DNA of 64,000 bases, from the NCBI GenBank assembly GCA_902806575.1, contig CADCXD010000002.1:744001-808000 (forward strand), given 5' to 3'. The notes under the pieces were generated by a model. That model was not told the origin of the DNA, did not search any database, and was given only the letters and a program-made list of their open reading frames with translations. Shown piece by piece: positions 22,852 to 34,093 of the stretch (position 1 is the first letter of the stretch; the number at the start of each line of letters is the position of its first letter). The stretch comes from Jackrogersella multiformis. Its lineage: Eukaryota; Ascomycota; Sordariomycetes; Xylariales; Hypoxylaceae. The position numbers were made by a program, and so were the translations under genes.

Positions 22852-23288
22852 GGAGTGGCCGTTACTCACGCACTGGTCGACTCAAGTCATCATCAGGAAA
22901 CCAAGACGAGGTTGCCAGCTGCCGTAACGGAGGTGGCAGTATCGATTGCGCCCGAGTGATTCAACACAGTCAAAGGCCGCGGGTTACCCTCCCATTCGTG
23001 ATGTAAATGAAATTTGTGATTTGTTAGAAAACGGTAGTAGTAGTAGTAGTATTCAAGCGCACACAAGTCTGCTAAGAAGACTTAGACAAGCTGACTTCAA
23101 CCGTGAGTAATAGAGTAACACGGCGGCGCACTGGCTTCTCTTCCGCCGCAATGAGCCGCAACGTAAGATTGGTGGGTACTTGGACCCTATCGCTAAAATA
23201 TGGGGTGGTTTGCGCGCGCGCGCTATCTAGCTCAGAACCGAGAAGTCCCTTAGCTAGAGTGGCGCAAGTTTTTGGCAGGGAGCCGCGG

Positions 23289-23375
23289 GAAAGAGTTAAA
23301 AAGAAAAAAAGGGAAAAAAAAAGAAAAAGCAGGGGGGGGGTTTGGGGGGGACTTAAAGAAAGGAAGGGGGATCGG
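23289..23375. repeat. Homopurine tract (A/G) about 85 nt
   Basis: Apart from a few pyrimidines, the plus strand is A and G only, with long A runs and then two G runs. It lies about 450 nt upstream of the C2H2 start, so it may fall in its 5' leader or promoter. Confidence 0.8.
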
Positions 23376-23453
23376 CTATGTAGAATCAAGACAGGATCTT
23401 GGAGACAGAGAGGAAGGATGCGGTTAATGCTTGATCCAGGTTAGACGACGGAA

Positions 23454-23510
23454 AGGTAGGTAAGGTAGGCAAGGTAGGTAGGCAAGGTAGGTAGGTAGGT
23501 AAGGTGGTAG
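23454..23510. repeat. GGTA/AAGGTAGG tandem repeat
   Basis: Tandem GGTA and AAGGTAGGC-like units, related in sequence to the dispersed TAGGTACC motif but all in one orientation. Confidence 0.8.
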
Positions 23511-24929
23511 GGACGGTGACAATGCTGGGTATAACGGCAAGTGTGTTTTCCAGAATTGGGTGAATTGGGGGGGAGGGATGGGACCACGGAGACTAGCTTG
23601 GAATAGGTAGGCTTGTAAATGTGAATTTTTGAACTTGCTGCCAAGGACTTGATGAGTAGTATACCCTCGTGACCGCCGAAGAGATTCGACTTGATATTGG
23701 GGTGGTACGGCTGCTTGCTGCGTGGTAACGTCGTTGTAAGGCAGGTTCGAACAGGCAGGCAAGTTTAAGGCAAGCTCAGGCAGGCGAGGTAAGGTTTTTT
23801 TTTGGGTTCGGTTTTTGGCGCAAATGATTGTACTAGGTATAGGTAGTAGGTATGTAGGTAATGTGAGGCGGGGGAAGTGCTGCGGAGCCTCCTCTCTTGG
23901 TCTTGGTCTTAGTCTTGGGTCTTAGTCTTAAGTCTATCGCTCCTCCTCTGTTTGTTGTAGTGGGATGGGCCCGGTCTGGTTGTGTGGGTTGGCTGGATGG
24001 GGCCTAGGTCCTTAAAATCCCTAGGTCCACGAGTATTGTATTAACCTAGGTACCTATGTACCTAGTATTAAACGACGAAGGTCGTTAATGGGTGCTTTGG
24101 AGTTTTGGCGCTGGTAACCCGATGGGATCGTTTCGATCAGTTTAATTGCCAGATTGTGCCGTATGATAGGCAGGTCCTAAAGGCAAAACCCGCATTAATA
24201 AGACCGGGGGTTTATAAGCTTTCTTTGCAGGGGTGCGGTAAGTCGAGAAGAGAATCCTAACTGAGAAAATTCATGTCTAAAACGATGCCCCTTCCGTTGT
24301 GTCGTTTCTCGAAATTAAGTAGATAGGTAGATGGTGTGGGGGCAATCTTAAGGGGTTATTTGGAAAACGTAAGACCCTTGGAAGAAGGAGGAGGAGGAGA
24401 GAGGAAGTGTAGTGTAAGTGCAAGAATCAAGTAAAAGCAGCCAGCCATGCACTAGATGGGGAAGAGGAAGAAACGGGAGTAAGAGAGAAAATGGAAATTG
24501 GGAGACAAAATAAGATTCTAGGTACAGAGATAGAGATAGAGATACGGATAGAGAGATAATAGAATGGCCCGTATCGAGGTAGATACGGCAGGCATTGACT
24601 AACTACACTAATCTCCAGCTACCTCTATACGTAAAAGAGGTAGGAGGGTCTAGTAAAGTCTGGTAGGTAGGTCTTTCTTCCAAGGGTTCAAAGTGCGTAA
24701 ATGGCCAATTGAGGGATGAGTCTGGGGATGTTGTACGGGTTGGCCCCACTATTGCTAGGAGGTTGATGCGGACGAGGAAGGAAGAGGCGTGCGGCGAAGA
24801 ATGCGGCTGCGAGTGGATGATCCAAGAACTGAATTCATGGAAGGTCCCAGGAAAGCTTGGAAAAGTTACTTACCTCAGTACCTCAGTGTACCACCTGGGC
24901 ATCTGCAGTGTAGCGCGGTGGGTAGCAAT

Positions 24930-25014
24930 ATACCTACGCAAGGTACCTATGTAGGTGTAGGTACCTAGGTAGGTATGTATCTTTGTATATCCGTGGATCT
25001 CTACCTAGGTACCT
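24930..25014. repeat. TAGGTACCTA palindrome cluster
   Basis: Several overlapping copies (AAGGTACCTATGTAGG, GTACCTAGGTAGGTATG, CTACCTAGGTACC) lie within 85 nt of gene-free DNA. Confidence 0.8.
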
Positions 25015-27756
25015 TTTCTGCTGCCCGTGTCTTCAGACTTCCACAGCTTGTATCCAAGTACCTATTCCGAGCTAATGTAAGACTAAACACTACTAATCTT
25101 TAACTTATACCTGCCGCCCACCTGGTCAGGCTGGGTTATCCCCGTCTCCGTCCTTTAGTGACTTTTTAGTAATCTTCGGTTGCGCCTCTCAGTGGTGCGA
25201 TATCACAAAGCCTCATCAATGCCCCGGATTGCGATCTCCAGAGTTCAACCAGAGCGAAATGGATAATGCGATTGTTGTATGCACGTATATATGCGTGATA
25301 TAATTTGCAAACCACTTGCTATAATAGTCTAGCAACAAGATCCTTTGCCTTGTTTTCTCCGATCTACACCTATACGCACTCGGGTGTATATGGTTATACG
25401 CCCATACGTTTGTCTGCCTATCTGTGTCTTTCAACGGTGTCTTCTTCTACTTCTTCTTCTTCTTCAAATCGCTCAGGGTCCTGCGCTAATCTTGTTGTGG
25501 ACTTAAAAGACCACGGTAAACCCGGCGTGCTATGTAGTAGGTATGTAGGGGTGATAACGCAACCAAATTTGATCGACGAGGATGCGTCCACCGGGGCTAG
25601 GGTGATGTCGTGTGTCAGATGAAATATCGAGCCGGCTCTTTGCGGGGATAAAAGAGGAACTGGGTAGGCGAACAAATGCGGTGCTGTTATGTAGAAGGTA
25701 GGTAGCATTGGTAGTATTGGAAACATGCGGCGACCCAGATAACGACCTAATATCGTCAGTGGCACTCCCAATCGTCGTTTATTCAGACGTCACCGAAAAG
25801 GACTCCAGGGCAGACCGCGTAAAGTATGATAAAGAGCTAATGATCAGGACAGAAGGTAATTGAGAAACTCAAGTGAACAAGGTGTATTACATTTCACTCG
25901 CCGTTCACTCTCTACCTATCGTGAGGTGAAGGCAGGTAATCAATAACTGTTGCTCAGCCACCCTTGCCGGCGCAAGCAACGGCAGCGGAAACCATGCGTG
26001 GCCTCGTAATACACTACAAATAGCTACAACCATTGCAAAATTGGAGGCATATTGAGGCGTATGCGTCCTTGGCTATCCACTCGACATATGTGCAGCAGCA
26101 GCAGCGGCGGCGAGCCGTGAATTCGTACGGATACGGAATAGCTATTTAGGTATTTATATACTGTATACCTAGGTAGGTAATAAACCGTACCGTCCTTACG
26201 AATTTGGAGGGTAGAGAGGAGAGGCGGGGGATACTTCACACAATATATCTCTCGTTTAATGGGAATATGCGGCACGACCAAATCTATGGAGACTAATAAG
26301 TTTCGTAAAGTCACGGAGATAATTACTTGGGGTAAGAGAAATGGGGAATATCCTTGGGGGAGGCTAGAAGTAGTAGTAACTAGGTAGCAGTAGCAGTACA
26401 ATACAAGCAGACAAGATAGTCGATATTGCATTGTAGAACATCGGCTCGGCAAGAAAGAGAAGGGGAAGAAATTAAACAGCCCTAACCAACTTCCAAGTAT
26501 GGACGAGATTACGGGGCCAGCGTTTAATAAAACAAACCAAACAAAATAAAACAGACGCATTGCGGTCTCTAACGACATGCCGTCCACGCAAAGAGAGCGT
26601 GCACTAATATACAGAAACCACTCTGAATGGACGCACGGGCATCATGGGAAAACATGGGAAAGCATGGAGTAAAGGTCTGGCCTTTTCTAGTCGTGACGTG
26701 GACTCGATAGTACATATCGCACGATGATACAGCCGCATCTGCAAGCCGCTGACCGCAGAACCCGGCCTATGATGCATGGATGTCATGGATGATGTGCGGA
26801 GAGTATTGCCTTGTCTTATTAATCTACCAATATCAATCTACCTCTCGCTGGAAGGGATCAGGCACGGTTGCGGTCCTCTCTCGCGTCTCTTGCTGGAAAA
26901 GGGCCTACTCCATTAGCAGTAGAAGAAGAAAAATATCACCGAGACAAAGAATTGGACCGTCGAGCATTCGGTAGGCCACGATGCATCACTTTAATAAATC
27001 TTGGGTCATGATGATCCCGGTAACGGAAAGAGGAGTTGAGTTGCAGGGTCTTCTCTCGTCCTGTGGAGACGCATTCTTGGGAGGCCTCTAACTTCTAAGA
27101 AATTGATCTTGGACGACTTGCCCAAAAAAGGTGTGTATGCGAGGGAGGGATGGGGATGGGGATGTCTTTCGACGGCATAGCTCGCTCGAGTCCTCTTTCG
27201 CTAGTCCGAGGGTCTGAGGCTTCGCTTCAAACTCGAGATGACGGATGGGCCGCAATTCCGGGCACACATACATTAATAAGAGAATCATGAAATGCCCAAC
27301 GAGGTGAGTCAAACGGGAAAGAGGGATACCCTGACGGCTAATAATAATAATGCAAAATAGGCCATACCTACCAGCCTACGTAGCCCATTCGACTAATTGA
27401 TGAAAGGATTGGATATGATGGAATAATCCGCCCTGAGAGGATGGTCGTATGAGTGAGAGATAGAGATTACTTTTGTGGGGGGTGAGAAACTCGAAGGTGG
27501 GTGAAAATGGAAAAGGGCTGGGAGGGCAGATGTGGAGGATGGGAGGAGGATGGGATTGGGATAGGAGCAGAGGAGCCATACCATACCTATGGAGTTCCGG
27601 TACCACGTCTTGAAAGCCTACTACCTACTAGTTACCTATTACCTACCTCTAATACTTACTTACTACTCGATATGTCTCCAACAAATTAGATGCTTCAGAT
27701 TGGAATTTCACCTGCATAAATGCCCTCAACCCCATGTATTCCCGTAGTATGTTGTC

Positions 27757-27789
27757 ATCTTATTAAAATCTTATTAAAATCTTATTAAA
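27757..27789. repeat. Three perfect ATCTTATTAAA direct repeats
   Basis: An 11-nt unit is repeated three times without mismatch, in AT-rich non-coding DNA. Confidence 0.9.
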
Positions 27790-29860
27790 TGGTTATAATA
27801 CACATACCTACCTAAGGTAGGTATCTGGCCAAGTACATCAGGCATTTACACTACATACATTCACACGGAAAGGGAATAGGTTAGTAAGACCATTAATATG
27901 GCCTCGTAAAATTCCCGTCGTTTGTTTCATGTGTCTACATATCTATTTATCTATTGCCAGCATCCAAGCACCTCGACTCTTCCACCTGTCTCCTCTAGTA
28001 CAAAAGCAGACTACGTATAAAACATCACCTAGCATTATCATTCATCATCATCTCCCGCAACCCGGATCAGGATGCAGGATATCCATGCTTCTCTCCTCTG
28101 AGGGGTTCGCTCTTCTCCAATACTATCACATAATCCGGCCTAGAGCCGGCAAGCAGCACGAAGATCGGTCATGCTTAACTTCTATGTAATTACATAGTAG
28201 ATCTCATGACGGTGCTGGCTACTAGCTACCTATTGCCTAGCTGCCTACCTATCAAGCCCATTACCTGCACGGCCTAAAAGAGGGCGGTCTTTTTCCTGAC
28301 GCCGTCCGCGGCTGGCCGCGATTCATTTGATGTGATGATCACCATTACAGTTAATAAGGTTACGCTGACGGTGCATGGTGTGCGGACCCCAAAGCCACCT
28401 TAGGGTATCTATCTATATGATGCCAGTGAATAATGTATTTGCGTCGAATCCCTTTCCGTTTAGACGCTCTTTATCTCAACTTACCCCCAAGACCAATACG
28501 AGCGAGCGTATAGGCTTATAGAATACCTACCTATTCTACATATACCTAGGTAAATGTAAATTATACGTATGTGTAGTCGTAAGCACAAGTAACCAAGCCA
28601 AGGGGAGGAGAGAGGCGGTGTCTCAATAGCCGGGCGGCTCAGCGTACCAAGATCCAATGATGCGGTGTTTCTGAAGACAACCGCAATGCTATCATCACAT
28701 CACTACTTAAAAACAACCATCCAAATCTTGCTCTCCGGGCTTTAGCTGTCGCCTCCCTCATCCCCCCTCGTCCTTCTCTCTGTCTCTCCGCCCCCTTCCG
28801 TCGTTGGGAACACATGGAAGAACCTTGCTTCGGGTTCCTTGAAACCTTTATTCAGCCGCTTCGGTTGACCTGCATTGGAGGGGGCCACCTCGCTGAGCCT
28901 CCTATGAGCCGCACCTAACTAACACATGTCTTCCGTATGGACCGTAGGCCCAATGAGACCGGGATAAAAGGTAGGACCAGACTTTTGTATGACCCTTTGG
29001 CCGACCAACCACCTGCGAAATAACTAACGTGCGCACGCCAACAAACGCCAACGGGCGGATAGCAAGCATACCGGCATTCATATCCATATCCATATATGTA
29101 TCTGTCTATCTCCCCTACGGGATATGTGCGTTACATGCTTCCTGGCCCCATAATCAGCAGCTTGACTGACTGCCTACCTTTTTTCCTCGCAGGAAGAAAA
29201 GTGGCGTCCTGCGGGGAATCGCATCCAAATCACATAACGTTAGCGATGCTTGGGCCATGGGGGAGTACATACCTAGGTATTGGTCCTTTCGGGAACTGGA
29301 GCCTGACGCTTTATCTTTATCCTTGATCTACCTCCTAGCAATGCCAAATTGTGTAGTCCTTAATACCAGCTTAGGAGAGACGACATCGGCAGTTCCGGGA
29401 ATTCTGTAGAACAGGGGATGAGGAGAAGGGGACTGGTATTGGACACTACCTGACTACCTCCTAGTCCACCTACACTACACTACGTAAGATGACACCCCAT
29501 CTTGGCTGGTCAAAACTTTGATGAGAGGAGCGGATGTGAGCAGGCTTTGCTAGAAAGTACTCGTTTGACACATCGTCCCCCCAAACACGTGGAGATGATT
29601 GCTGGCGGTATCATTATTGCACCGCAGGATAGTACCTACCGCCTACCTAGCAGCCTAGGTCATAGGAGGTATTGTACATATCCTTAATTCGGGTTGCTGG
29701 GTCCTCTCCTCCACTTAGATGTAGACTATAGCGACCGGCCGGCGCCACATGTGTTAGTCACAATAACTTGATCTTGGTAACGTCCCGCGCGCGCACACGA
29801 TCGTCCTACTCGTCGGAACTACTAATCGGATGTCACCAAGTTTCTTTCCAATTCGGCTAA

Positions 29861-29888
29861 CCCACACCCACACCCACACCTACACCCA
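29861..29888. repeat. CCCACA tandem repeat
   Basis: About four and a half units of CCCACA with one substitution. It is not the usual fungal telomere unit. Confidence 0.8.
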
Positions 29889-30524
29889 CTGCGAACTAGC
29901 AAATGCGTTATATAATATAACGATACGCTACCTAATTAGAATGTCGCATAGTCATGTGCTAGAGAGCCTACCTAAAGCTTGTTAAAACATATTACTCGGT
30001 CATTCTTAGCCAGGAGTGTCCGGCAACCTTCCTGGGGGCGGAAAGTCCCGACTGTGAACACCGAGGCTCGAAAGGAGGCAGACAATATAAGAAGAATAAA
30101 TCAAAGACATAGAAACATATTAAGAGAGAAAAAACTAAATATAGTATATACGAGAATGCACCAAAAACAAGTTTTTTTCGATATTATATTATTTCTTTCG
30201 CTAGAACAATCCGCTGAAGCCAGAACAAAGTTCCAAGTGATCGTGAGAGGTTTCGGGCAACTTGAAAGAAATCGACCTGCCTACCCCACTCTAGGTACAT
30301 AGCATGATTCCCCGCATTCGTTTGGCCGGTATGATAGCTAGCGACTGTGACATTTGTGTGTCGTAAACTCGTAGGTGACTGGTGAATAGACCGAGCCGGT
30401 ATCAAACGAGAACGACTTCAGTTGCCTACCGTAAGATACCTATCTAATACCTGAATAGGGATCCCGCAGCAAGTTAGAGCTGTCATAAGCCCCTGGATCT
30501 CCTGCATTGTTAAGACGTATCACC

Positions 30525-31946
30525 ATGACCATGGAGCTACCGCTTACGATGAACGCCGTTGTGTTCGACGGCCCGTACAAGGTTTCTCTTCAGCAAAGAC
30601 CGGTACCCAAAAGTGAATTATGCCGGTCCCTTGTCTCGCCATGGCACAAGCATTTCGGCTAACGCGAGTATACAGTACAGCATGGTGGAGATGTTATAGT
30701 AAAGGTCGCCGCGACAGCTCTTTGCGGATCGTGCGTATTGTGTAACCATTTGCCTTTGCCGCTTGGCTAGTCTTCTGATACCCTAAACTCCTTAGTGAAC
30801 TTCATACTTTCCGAGGCCATCAGCCTTCAAATGCTGGCTTTATCATGGGGCATGAGTTCACCGGTACGGTAGTCGCCGCAGGAAAAGATGTTCAATCAAT
30901 CAAGATTGGAGATAAGGTGGTAGCGCCCTTCACAGTGTCTTGGTGAGATTGTATATATTCCATATGATCAAAACTATCCCACTAATACACTCCCTAGCAT
31001 GAATTGTTTCTACTGCAATAATGGGTATTCGTCTCGATGCGATCATAGCTTGTTGTTTGGCTCGGAGAAACTGGACGGTGCTCAGGCAGAATATGTGCGC
31101 GTACCCCTTGCAGATGGCACGGCTATGAAGTCACCGCCTGAGATTGATGATAATGCTTTGGTGTTAATGGCGGACATATTCCCGACAGGGTTTTTTGGCG
31201 CCAGAAACGCCTTCAACGCTCTCGGCTCTCAAAATCCTTCCGAAGCCACAGTCGTCGTCATCGGCTGCGGGCCGGTAGGGCTGTGCGCAATAGTCTCGGC
31301 ACTTGAGTATAAGCCAAAACATCTATTCGCCATTGATAGTGTTGATAGCCGTCTCGATCTCGCAAAAAGTCTAGGTGCTGAGCCCCTTAATTTTGCGAAG
31401 GACAGGGATGCTATGATTGCTCGAATCAAAGAAGCTACAGACGGTCGAGGTGCTGATGCAGTTGTTGAAGTAGTCGGCTTAAGCCCTGCTCTCAAGACGG
31501 CCTTCGACGTCCTGAGGCCTTTTGGATTCATAAGCAGTATTGGCGTTCATAATGCTGAGGTGAGTGAACCCTCAAGGTGTACTGTTATACGTACTACCAC
31601 TGACCGTAATTCAGCTCCCATTTAGTGGTACTGAAGGGTACAGGTACGTGGCATCCGCTGGCTTGCCTCCAAATTCCCCATGACTAACGTTGACGTAGTA
31701 AAAATGTGAGGTTACAAATGGGGAGGTGTCCAGTTCGTTCCATATTTGCCGACGCGCTCAAGGTCCTAGCTAAGAACCAGCATCGGTTTGGGTAAGTTGA
31801 CTCTTCTTTAGAGTACAGGTCTGGTGTTATTAACTTGTTGTAGGTTTATGTTCGAAAAAATCATGCCCCTTTCCATGGCTGTATCAGGATACGACCTGTT
31901 CGACAAGATGCAGGTACAAAAGGTAATCTTTAAGCCAGATAGCTAG
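30525..31946 (+). CDS. Zinc-dependent alcohol dehydrogenase (MDR family), seven exons
   Basis: An NAD(P)-dependent, zinc-containing medium-chain dehydrogenase; the substrate is unknown. Exons: 30525-30612, 30676-30730, 30796-30942, 30998-31559, 31615-31643 (29 nt), 31699-31791 and 31844-31946. All introns are 52-65 nt with GT-AG ends, and the product is 358 residues. Zinc and cofactor motifs are complete. Catalytic-site residues are ATALCGSELH and GHEFTGTVV. The structural-zinc cysteines follow C-x2-C-x2-C-x7-C (CMNCFYC then RC). The Rossmann motif is VIGCGPVGLCAI, with the acid FAIDSVDSRL behind it. The GroES-like N-terminal domain is split by introns, so unspliced DNA shows an early stop at about 30658 that is only intronic. 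The gene appears intact. The start could instead be either of two later in-frame ATGs (codons 3 and 9). It converges on SEN15, 58 nt away. Confidence 0.88.
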
Positions 31947-32004
31947 AAGACATAGCAAAGCTAGACTGTCTCGTCGAATAGAGTAAAACAGTCAGACCGT
32001 GTGT

Positions 32005-32439
32005 TCAGTTCTGTCGAGGTTTGACAATGCCATCATGCATGAAATAGTAAACAACGGTAGAATCGTCATGTAACGTCGCAAGGAGTACTCTCTTGACACG
32101 ATCCGGAGCAACTGAGGTTTGTAGCGGCATGGAATCGAAAACACTTGCGAAGGCCCTAAGAGTCCATTTCTCGGCTAGATGAGTTGGCAACACCCACTCG
32201 ACAACGGGCTTCTCTGGAATATGCTGCGCTATATTCGGGTTAGACTTGAGCATCTCGATCTGGTCATCCGGATGTAGATAAAGTTGGCGAGGAGGCAGTC
32301 CGGAGATCAGAGGTCTCGGTAGAGGTGAGCTGTCCACGGGGGAATGAGTCCAGACCTGTAGCTCCGTCCAGTCATGTTGATAACGAAGATTATCAAGGAC
32401 CGAAGCCGTGAGGTGGTCGATGTAACTTTTCTCAGTCAT
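32005..32439 (-). CDS. SEN15: tRNA-splicing endonuclease subunit Sen15
   Basis: Sen15 is a structural subunit of the Sen2-Sen34-Sen54-Sen15 endonuclease that cuts introns from pre-tRNA. This is a single minus-strand exon of 144 residues. The whole protein is the Sen15 domain: LYLHPDDQIEMLK, then VEWVLPTHLAEKWTLRAFAS, then the conserved C-terminal block RVLLATLHDDSTVVYYFMHD and GIVKPRQN. The length suits fungal Sen15. The ATG at 32439 opens the frame with MTEKSYIDHLTASVLDNLRY, in line with family N-termini. The 3' end faces the dehydrogenase 58 nt away, so the two transcripts very likely overlap at their ends. Confidence 0.92.
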   Translation of the reverse strand: MTEKSYIDHLTASVLDNLRYQHDWTELQVWTHSPVDSSPLPRPLISGLPPRQLYLHPDDQIEMLKSNPNIAQHIPEKPVVEWVLPTHLAEKWTLRAFASVFDSMPLQTSVAPDRVKRVLLATLHDDSTVVYYFMHDGIVKPRQN

Positions 32440-34093
32440 CCCGGATACTTTATTTTTATATGTAGTACTTAAAGTTATAATTATTTGGAAATCCTCAGAT
32501 CAAAGATTGAGATTGAGAACCCTTGTAGCAAGGAGAATATACTAAAGCGGTGTAAAACGGCAGTTACTTAGGTAGTGAAAGTACATGACCTATTACGTAA
32601 GGATTTTTACGTAAGGCGATTGGACGGGGTAGTGTTATTGGAATTTAGGAAAACTTTATTATTACGTTAATGAATTAAAAAATCCCAAGATCCATGTACA
32701 AGGATCCATATGCAATCCATAGGCTCAGCTCAGCTGCTAGCAAAAATATCGACTCCAGATACAATATGCTGAGACGCATAAAGGGTTTTTAATTTTTTCA
32801 GTTCGCGATAATGTGTTGGCCAAGTTCACTATATGACATCACACCTATTGAATGACATCAGAGATAATTGATAATATACATACAGGTACCTGGGAGGTAT
32901 GTAAGTACCTAGGTAGTTTATCAGGATACCAAGGTATTGTATCGATAGTGTCTCAGAGTTCGATACCACCTACGTATTTTCGATTGCATAGAATTTCTCA
33001 AAGGGACTGCCGAATTTCGCTCTCGCTCAACATTGCGAACCTCGCATGCATCCGTATTTAACAACGTCAGGATGGACAGAATGCGAATTTGGGGCTAAGT
33101 TGCACAGCCAACAGGTAGTGTGGGATCTAGAACTTTTCGAAATGGCCATGCGCATAACCTACCCGTACCTAGGTACTGCCCGTGGTTTCGGGTAAGTAAA
33201 AGCAAAATGCTTGCACACCTGATACACATACCTCATCACACCTAATGACGCATGACTTACCTAGGTACGTTTCCCTTCTAAAGTTAAGTCAGTCGGTACT
33301 TCAGTTATGAATTTAGAAAAACAGTTATAAGGATACAAGCATATTATAAGTATGCAAATAAATAGCTGCTAAATTGTTATTGTTGTTTTAATTATAGTAT
33401 TAATATTATACACATGCAAGGATCGAGACCATGCTCATAGTCTTATCTGCAGGTGTATCGCCTATTTTTCTTCAGAAATTATTTGATTGCACTCACTTGG
33501 CGGCTTATTAAGTACCTATGTAGTATTTAGGCCCTGCTGAGCTGTCGATGCTTCATTTGAAGCTTCTGAGGTTCGCACTAGCGACAACGTCCACTCAGCT
33601 TTCGCGCAAGACCCCCTTAAAGTCCTACGGCATGACAAGGAAACCGCTGCAAATTTAAGTACTTAGGTACCTTGCGAAACCTTCGTACCTCTCATACGAC
33701 GTATTCGTACTACCATCTAAATCCTGTTGTTCGCCTCCTACCAATTACCTGTTTACTGTAAACTACCTAAGGTATACCTGAAGTCACATTTTGTTCATTT
33801 CCTCTACCTTACTTTTGTTACTACCAGTTGTTATTTTCGTTTAATTCTCTTTTTGTGGTATGACTTTTATAGACCCGCTATCATAGCTCTAATAATTCAA
33901 ACCCACGCGTGGTTAATGCGATCCTATCCTCATTAAAGTTTCTTCTCGCCCAGCTGACTTTGCTTCGTTAACCACGGACCAATATCCTCCCCGTCTTCAA
34001 TTCCATCCCGATCTCAATATCAGACCTAAGCGATTCGAAGACGAAGTCTCGCGAATCATCGGTTTTCGAAATTAGCCGAGGCGTCATCTGAAG
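32440..34093. other. Divergent intergenic region, SEN15 to DUF2985 gene
   Basis: No gene is seen. It is AT-rich around 33300-33420. TACCTAGGTA-type motifs are near 32907, 33166, 33261 and 33660. A pyrimidine-rich stretch (about 33780-34080) just before the DUF2985 start looks like a promoter and 5' leader. Confidence 0.6.

Larger units (their letters stand above)
22852..30524. other. Gene-free region about 7.7 kb upstream of the C2H2 gene
   Basis: No coding region is supported. Open frames here, including a 187-codon minus-strand frame at 26024-26587, cross TAGGTACC-type repeats and resemble no family. The first 1-3 kb is probably the promoter and a long leader of the C2H2 gene. The stretch holds purine tracts, GGTA and other microsatellites and many TACCTAGGTA palindromes (near 24051, 24930-25014, 26167, 27807, 28535 and 29272). 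Confidence 0.55.

Noticed and set aside
22852..22869. C2H2 protein starting at GTG at 22869
   Set aside because: GTG starts are not expected in fungi; the first ATG downstream of the in-frame stop is at 22851.
26024..26587. 187-codon minus-strand frame in gene-free DNA
   Set aside because: It starts and ends in unremarkable DNA, crosses a TACCTAGGTAGG repeat that is intergenic elsewhere, and shows no family resemblance or clear domain.
28655..28680. AATGATG...CTGA considered as C/D snoRNA boxes
   Set aside because: The boxes are only about eight nt apart, and no terminal stem or second box pair could be found.
29861..29888. CCCACA repeat considered as telomere-like
   Set aside because: The unit is not the fungal CCCTAA telomere repeat, the array is very short and ordinary sequence continues on both sides.
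30525..30660. Dehydrogenase first taken as a pseudogene because the frame meets TAA near 30658
   Set aside because: A GTGAAT donor and TACAG acceptor remove the stop and restore the AALCGSELH-type zinc-binding region; six introns give a complete 358-residue enzyme.
32950..32975. GAGTTCGATACC considered as a tRNA B box
   Set aside because: No matching A box, acceptor stem or anticodon arm could be placed upstream.
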